A stretch of DNA of 64,000 nt, taken from NCBI GenBank assembly GCA_003956705.1, contig QZCP01000109.1, positions 53,828-117,827 on the forward strand, written 5' to 3'. Below the pieces are notes generated by a model, which was not told the origin of the DNA, did not search any database, and was given only the letters and a program-made list of their open reading frames with translations. The translations under genes were made by a program, and so were the position numbers. Position 1 is the first letter of the stretch. Each line of letters opens with the position of its first letter. Of the stretch, positions 60,030-64,000 are shown in pieces. The DNA is from Brevipalpus yothersi. Lineage: Eukaryota; Arthropoda; Arachnida; Trombidiformes; Tenuipalpidae.

Positions 60030-61332
60030 ACTTAGAGAGTAAAAGAGGTATACATCTCTATAACTTGGTCTGATTCAATGCTTAAGGAGACATTTCGATT
60101 GATTCTCTGCATTTTCGATATGCACGTTCTTCATCAAATAGTCCATAATTTTAAGCACTAGGATGCAGAAATTTTGGGTTTGATTGAAGAGTAACTAGGT
60201 CTTCCTGGTGAAAAATGATTCTAGCTCTACCTTTTCCGCTATATAGGATTGAAAATTATCTAACTGAAAAATGATTTCAATTCGAATCAAATAATTTATC
60301 AAATTTTAAACTCACTCTTTCCATGTTCTAAGAGGAAAATCCCTTAATAAAATATGATTCATGAACCAAATCACAATCTGTGAGCCAATCCCTAATTGCC
60401 TCTAGTAATATTCTACTCCAGAGACAATTAATTATTGCAAAATTGAGAGGAATTACACGAATTTCCGATTGACCTCTGATGTCAGGATTTGAGATTTTGT
60501 TCATGTTGAGAGAAATAATCCACAAAAATCTTTTTGTAGCTGAAGCCTGGTTGGTTTTAATCTAGATACTTTTTGGTGAAAAGCCTCCGAATATTGATCA
60601 TGTATGAGGACAAATTCATTCAACTAGCTGGCAAGGGAAAGCAGCCACAACAGCGAATATAGTTTCATTTATCATCAGGGTTTTCTGTAATTACATCAGC
60701 ATGAGGTATATGATCATCAGGCAGCTTTAAAGGATTTGTCAAGATTTGTGATCTATCCAAAAGCCTATAAGTCAATAGTTCATCAGGTATTGTAAATGAA
60801 CAGCATCTTCATCATGTTATGATCTGCTAAATCATCAATTCCGCTCATCAGATGAAATAGAGAACCGGATGAAAGTAACAAGATCAATAAAACCTTCAAA
60901 TGGGATTGTTAAGAGAATTTTCAAGCATTACTGTATTTTCAACGCATCAAAAATATCTCTTCTCTAAATATCACCTATTAATTGAAAACATTTGTTTAAA
61001 ATGATCAAACAACTGGAAAAGTCAGCAGTAGATTGGATTTGGATTTGGATTTACCCATACTTTTTCAAATCAGTGTGCTGATATGAGTGGGGAAAATTTC
61101 CCATTGACGCCAAATTCAATTCAGCTTTTGTTATAATGATCAGATTGAAAACGTTTGAATAGTTAAAGTGTATCAAGACCATGACTTGATAAGTTATTCT
61201 ATGATGGAGAAGGTATCATTTCGTAGACTTCATCTTCTATCCTGGCATAAAAGAGCCATGAGATTCGATATTTTTTTCAGTTCTTGTCCAGATTATGATT
61301 GGTTCACTCTCTGAGAAGAAAGCGTTGAAAAA
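60030..61332. other. Spacer between MFS genes 3 and 4
   Basis: About 1.3 kb of AT-rich DNA. A TATA-like CATAAAAGAG is at 61246-61255, 87 bases before the next ATG. Nothing else seen. Confidence 0.6.
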
Positions 61333-62995
61333 ATGGGTTTTATTGGAGAGATGTCGAGATATAAGAAGGAAATCAGAGTTTCCTTGTTGATTTTTTTCGG
61401 CCTCTTTCTGTTCTCGAATAGAGCCAATATCATCGGAAGTTCGCTTCTTGACATGGAAATCCGTGTTCAATTAGATTTTGCCACTACTTCACGTTTAATC
61501 ACATCACATTCTGTTGGATACTTTACTGGAGCAATAATTGGTGAGTAAAAATTACCGAAAATCTGAAATGATTCTAGAGTATAGGCCAACGCAGTTATCG
61601 ATAGTTGAAATTTATTTCTTATTTTCTCAAAATAAGTTACACTTTTGGACAAATATTTGGATGATTTTGTGGCCATGGGCATGGGAACATCAGCCAGTGG
61701 GGTGGCAGTAATAATCATGCCAATGTTGTACAACTTTTACATCCTGCTTTTCTTGTCATTCCTGAATGGGATAGGAAATTCTATCTATGATTTGAGTAAG
61801 TAGTTCTATGAGAAGAAAGGAGAGAGATATATCTTGAACGAAAAATTAATCTTTTGATTAGAATGCCATATCGCTCTGGCAAAACTTTGGGATCCCGAGA
61901 AAGTTGGAAATTCAATCCAAATTTTACATATGTTCTATGGACTTGGTGCTCTTTTTTGTCCTGCTTTTGTGAGATTTTTTCTCTTACCAATACCAAATGA
62001 TTTGGTTGACGACTATGAAGCTTACTTAAAGATGTACAAACCTGAAGATGTTCGGTTGATTGTACCTTTCCTAACAATCGGCATCCCATCATTCTTCCTT
62101 GGATTCTGTTTTCTCTACTATTTTTACAATAGCCCATACCCAGAAAGGCATCATGAAGTTTCTGGCCGTGAAACTATTCAAACATCTATCGAAGAAGAAC
62201 ACCCAGCTGATATTACTCAAAAGTCTTCTTCTCATCATGCGGGATGGAAAAAGTGTTTGGCAGTTCTTTGGGTAGCTGCTATTGCTCATATAACTTTTGC
62301 TTTTGCTAACATGACCTGTGAGTGATTAACACAATGTTAAAAATCGATTATTTAATTCAGTCACATAAATCAAACAAATTTTGTTACCAGGTTCTTACAT
62401 ACAAGCATTTGGTGTAAAATCGGAGCTTCATATGGAGAAAAAAACTGCTGCTCTAGTTGCTGCTGTTTTTTGGGCATCTTACATTGCAGCAAGAGCCCTA
62501 TTCGTTGTTCTCACCATGTTCATATCAGAACGATTAGTGATTGGTGTTTGCCTTCTGATGATGATGGCAAGTGCAATCATTCTTTTCGGTTTCATCACAA
62601 CTAGTCCTATTTTCTTCTGGTTGACCGCATTTTTTCTTGGTGCTGGTCATAGTCCCATATGGCCAGCTTCATTTTCTTTGCTTGGCAGATGCTTTCCTCT
62701 CACCAGCCAGCAAACGTCTCTGATATTCCTTTCAGGTATTATTGGTGATTCTCTGAATACAGCGGTTTCTGGGACCCTCATCGATCAGAATACAATGTTT
62801 TTTGTATACCACCTTGGTATACTGTCAATTTTATACATCATTCTAACAATTACACTGCCTATTATTTGTCAAAAACTTTTTGGTGAGATAGTTCAGGTCA
62901 ACTATGACAATGAGATGGCCACAAGACCACGTATGGGATCGATCATGATACCTCCACCGTCTAGGGCCAACAGTACAACGCTCTCCATTCATTGA
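61333..62995 (+). CDS. MFS sugar transporter, NAGLT1/MFSD4B-like, gene 4
   Basis: Four exons: 61333-61540, 61637-61795, 61862-62317, 62391-62995; 475 aa. It begins MGFIGEMSRYKKEIRV and has the family core SSLLDMEIRVQLDFATTSRL and VTLLDKYLDDF. Several otherwise constant positions differ: KLWDPEKVGN for the NLWGPKRVGN motif, MFYGLGALFCPAFVRFF, and GAGHSPIWPASFSLLGRCFP for GAGYSPLFPVAYSLLAKYFP. The central loop is replaced by an unrelated His/Glu-rich sequence (RHHEVSGRETIQTSIEEEHP). The tail is MGSIMIPPPSRANSTTL. The frame is clean, so it is probably active, with altered specificity possible. Confidence 0.9.
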
Positions 62996-63903
62996 AGGGG
63001 GACAGGATAAAAAGTTCTTGGCTAAGATTCCAAGATATTCAAAAACCATTTGTCATATCGGATCTTCAATCGATCGTTTCGAAATCGAACTGGTGTAGTT
63101 TCACATTGTGCTTTCATTATGGTGCGAAGTTAGGACACTGAATCTGAAATTGAGGTAATTCTGTTTGAACCGAGATTTTGATCTACATCGCTAATGTGTC
63201 TTCGTTGAAATTTATTTTTTCTCCTCAATTATTGATTTTACTGAGCATCTTTTATTCAAAAATAAAAATTCTTTCCAAAATGGCTCAATGTTTTTTTAAT
63301 TCTTAAAATAGAGATTCGAATTTAGTCGTGATATCTGATTCAGACTTGTGTTAGCCAATTTGGCTCATGGAGTAACGTTTAGATTTACATGTTCAACTAA
63401 GCGATGACAGAAAAGTAAAAAAAATTCTAGTAGAACGAACACAAGTTTGATTTCAAGTATGAACCAGATCCCAAACAATCAAGCCATTTTTATAATTTCT
63501 AATATCACCTGATAATCAAGTGTCTCTCACTATGTTTGTGAATGCTCTAACGTTAAAACGCTGATTGATTCTAATCCAAATTCCTCTTTGTTTCCTATTA
63601 TAGATTGATGATCATGAGAAATTGCTTTTTACGCAAGATTTCCTACAACTTTCAGGAAACTTTTTGGAAAATCATTTGGTTGTGGTACTGCTGGTGGATG
63701 CTGGAATACGTCAAAGTAGTCGCTGAGAGCATGCACTCATCAAATTCCCTGTTTTAAATAGAATTCAATCTTGAGGATCTCCTCCCCCCAGGGCCAACTT
63801 ATAAAGCAAGGAAGCTCATAACTTATTATATTTATTCTCAATTTGTGCTCAGAGGAGATTAGTTCAGTTCTCTGACGTTAAAAGTAAAAGAAAAGTGTGA
63901 AAA
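62996..63903. other. Spacer between MFS genes 4 and 5
   Basis: About 0.9 kb of AT-rich DNA. AATAAA-like signals lie near 63260. A TATAAAG at 63801-63807 lies 97 bases before the next ATG. Confidence 0.6.
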
Positions 63904-64000
63904 ATGGGATTTTTTAAAGAAGCATCGAAGTATCAAAAAGAAATCGAAGTTTCTCTACTAATTTTTATGGGCCTCTTTCTATTTTCATTTCGAGTGAATA
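63904..64000 (+). CDS. MFS sugar transporter, NAGLT1/MFSD4B-like, gene 5 (cut by window end)
   Basis: Only the first 32 codons are in the window: MGFFKEASKYQKEIEVSLLI then FMGLFLFSFRVN. They align with exon 1 of genes 1-4 and are closest to gene 4. The array clearly continues beyond the window. Confidence 0.85.
   Translation, partial: MGFFKEASKYQKEIEVSLLIFMGLFLFSFRVN

Noticed and set aside
1..64000. CRISPR arrays, bacterial operons, ribosome binding sites, phage or transposase genes
   Set aside because: The window is eukaryotic. No spaced identical repeats of CRISPR type and no reverse transcriptase, integrase or transposase motifs were found in the open frames.

Overview
This is a eukaryotic nuclear window: AT-rich, with genes split by short (about 45-150 bp) GT-AG introns, many (GA)n/(CT)n microsatellites and one assembly gap (9474-10112). 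The gene set is metazoan: an NRF-6 type acyltransferase, OXSR1/SPAK kinase, NRF1/ewg, PIGU, GLOD4, MRPL41 and signal peptide peptidase (SPP). A compact genome with a tandem array of NAGLT1/MFSD4B-like sugar transporters suggests an arthropod, most likely a mite. That placement is an inference and cannot be proved from the window.

Layout. 1-5.8 kb is non-coding and microsatellite-rich. 5.8-9.0 kb (+) is an 11-exon NRF-6 type membrane acyltransferase. 12.3 and 15.8 kb (+) hold two copies of an intronless 63/64-codon gene of unknown function. 16.7-19.1 kb (-) is OXSR1. 22.0-27.4 kb (-) is a segmental duplication with two SPP-like genes, each followed by an MRPL41-like sequence. 28.9-31.9 kb (-) is NRF1 and 33.2-34.7 kb (+) is PIGU; the two share an upstream region. 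35.3-37.2 kb (-) is a 641-aa single-exon protein rich in His, Asn and Gln. 38.8-40.5 kb (-) is GLOD4. 43.1-51.5 kb (+) is a second SPP cluster: one SPP with all catalytic motifs, one intact paralogue lacking them, two broken fragments, and three copies of the 3' end of a KIF17-like kinesin gene on the opposite strand. 52.1 kb to the window end (+) is a tandem array of four complete and one partial MFS transporter genes.

Main discovery. SPP is an intramembrane aspartyl protease that needs Asp in the YD and GLGD motifs plus a PAL motif. Here one gene (45024-46411) keeps all three and a C-terminal KKXX ER signal. Three other genes have complete open reading frames and good splice sites but have lost the GLGD aspartate (to Asn or His), the YD tyrosine, the PAL motif and the KKXX signal. 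They look like a lineage-specific family of SPP pseudoproteases that is maintained as coding sequence. A second notable object is the duplicated 63/64-codon gene, whose two copies differ mostly at synonymous sites.

The conserved genes are unrelated housekeeping functions (GPI-anchor transfer, mitochondrial gene control, ion-transport kinase signalling, glyoxalase-like metabolism) and do not form a pathway. The expanded families (SPP-like, MFS) are the lineage-specific part. Exon coordinates were worked out by eye from reading frames, splice signals and protein similarity recalled from known families; no search was run.
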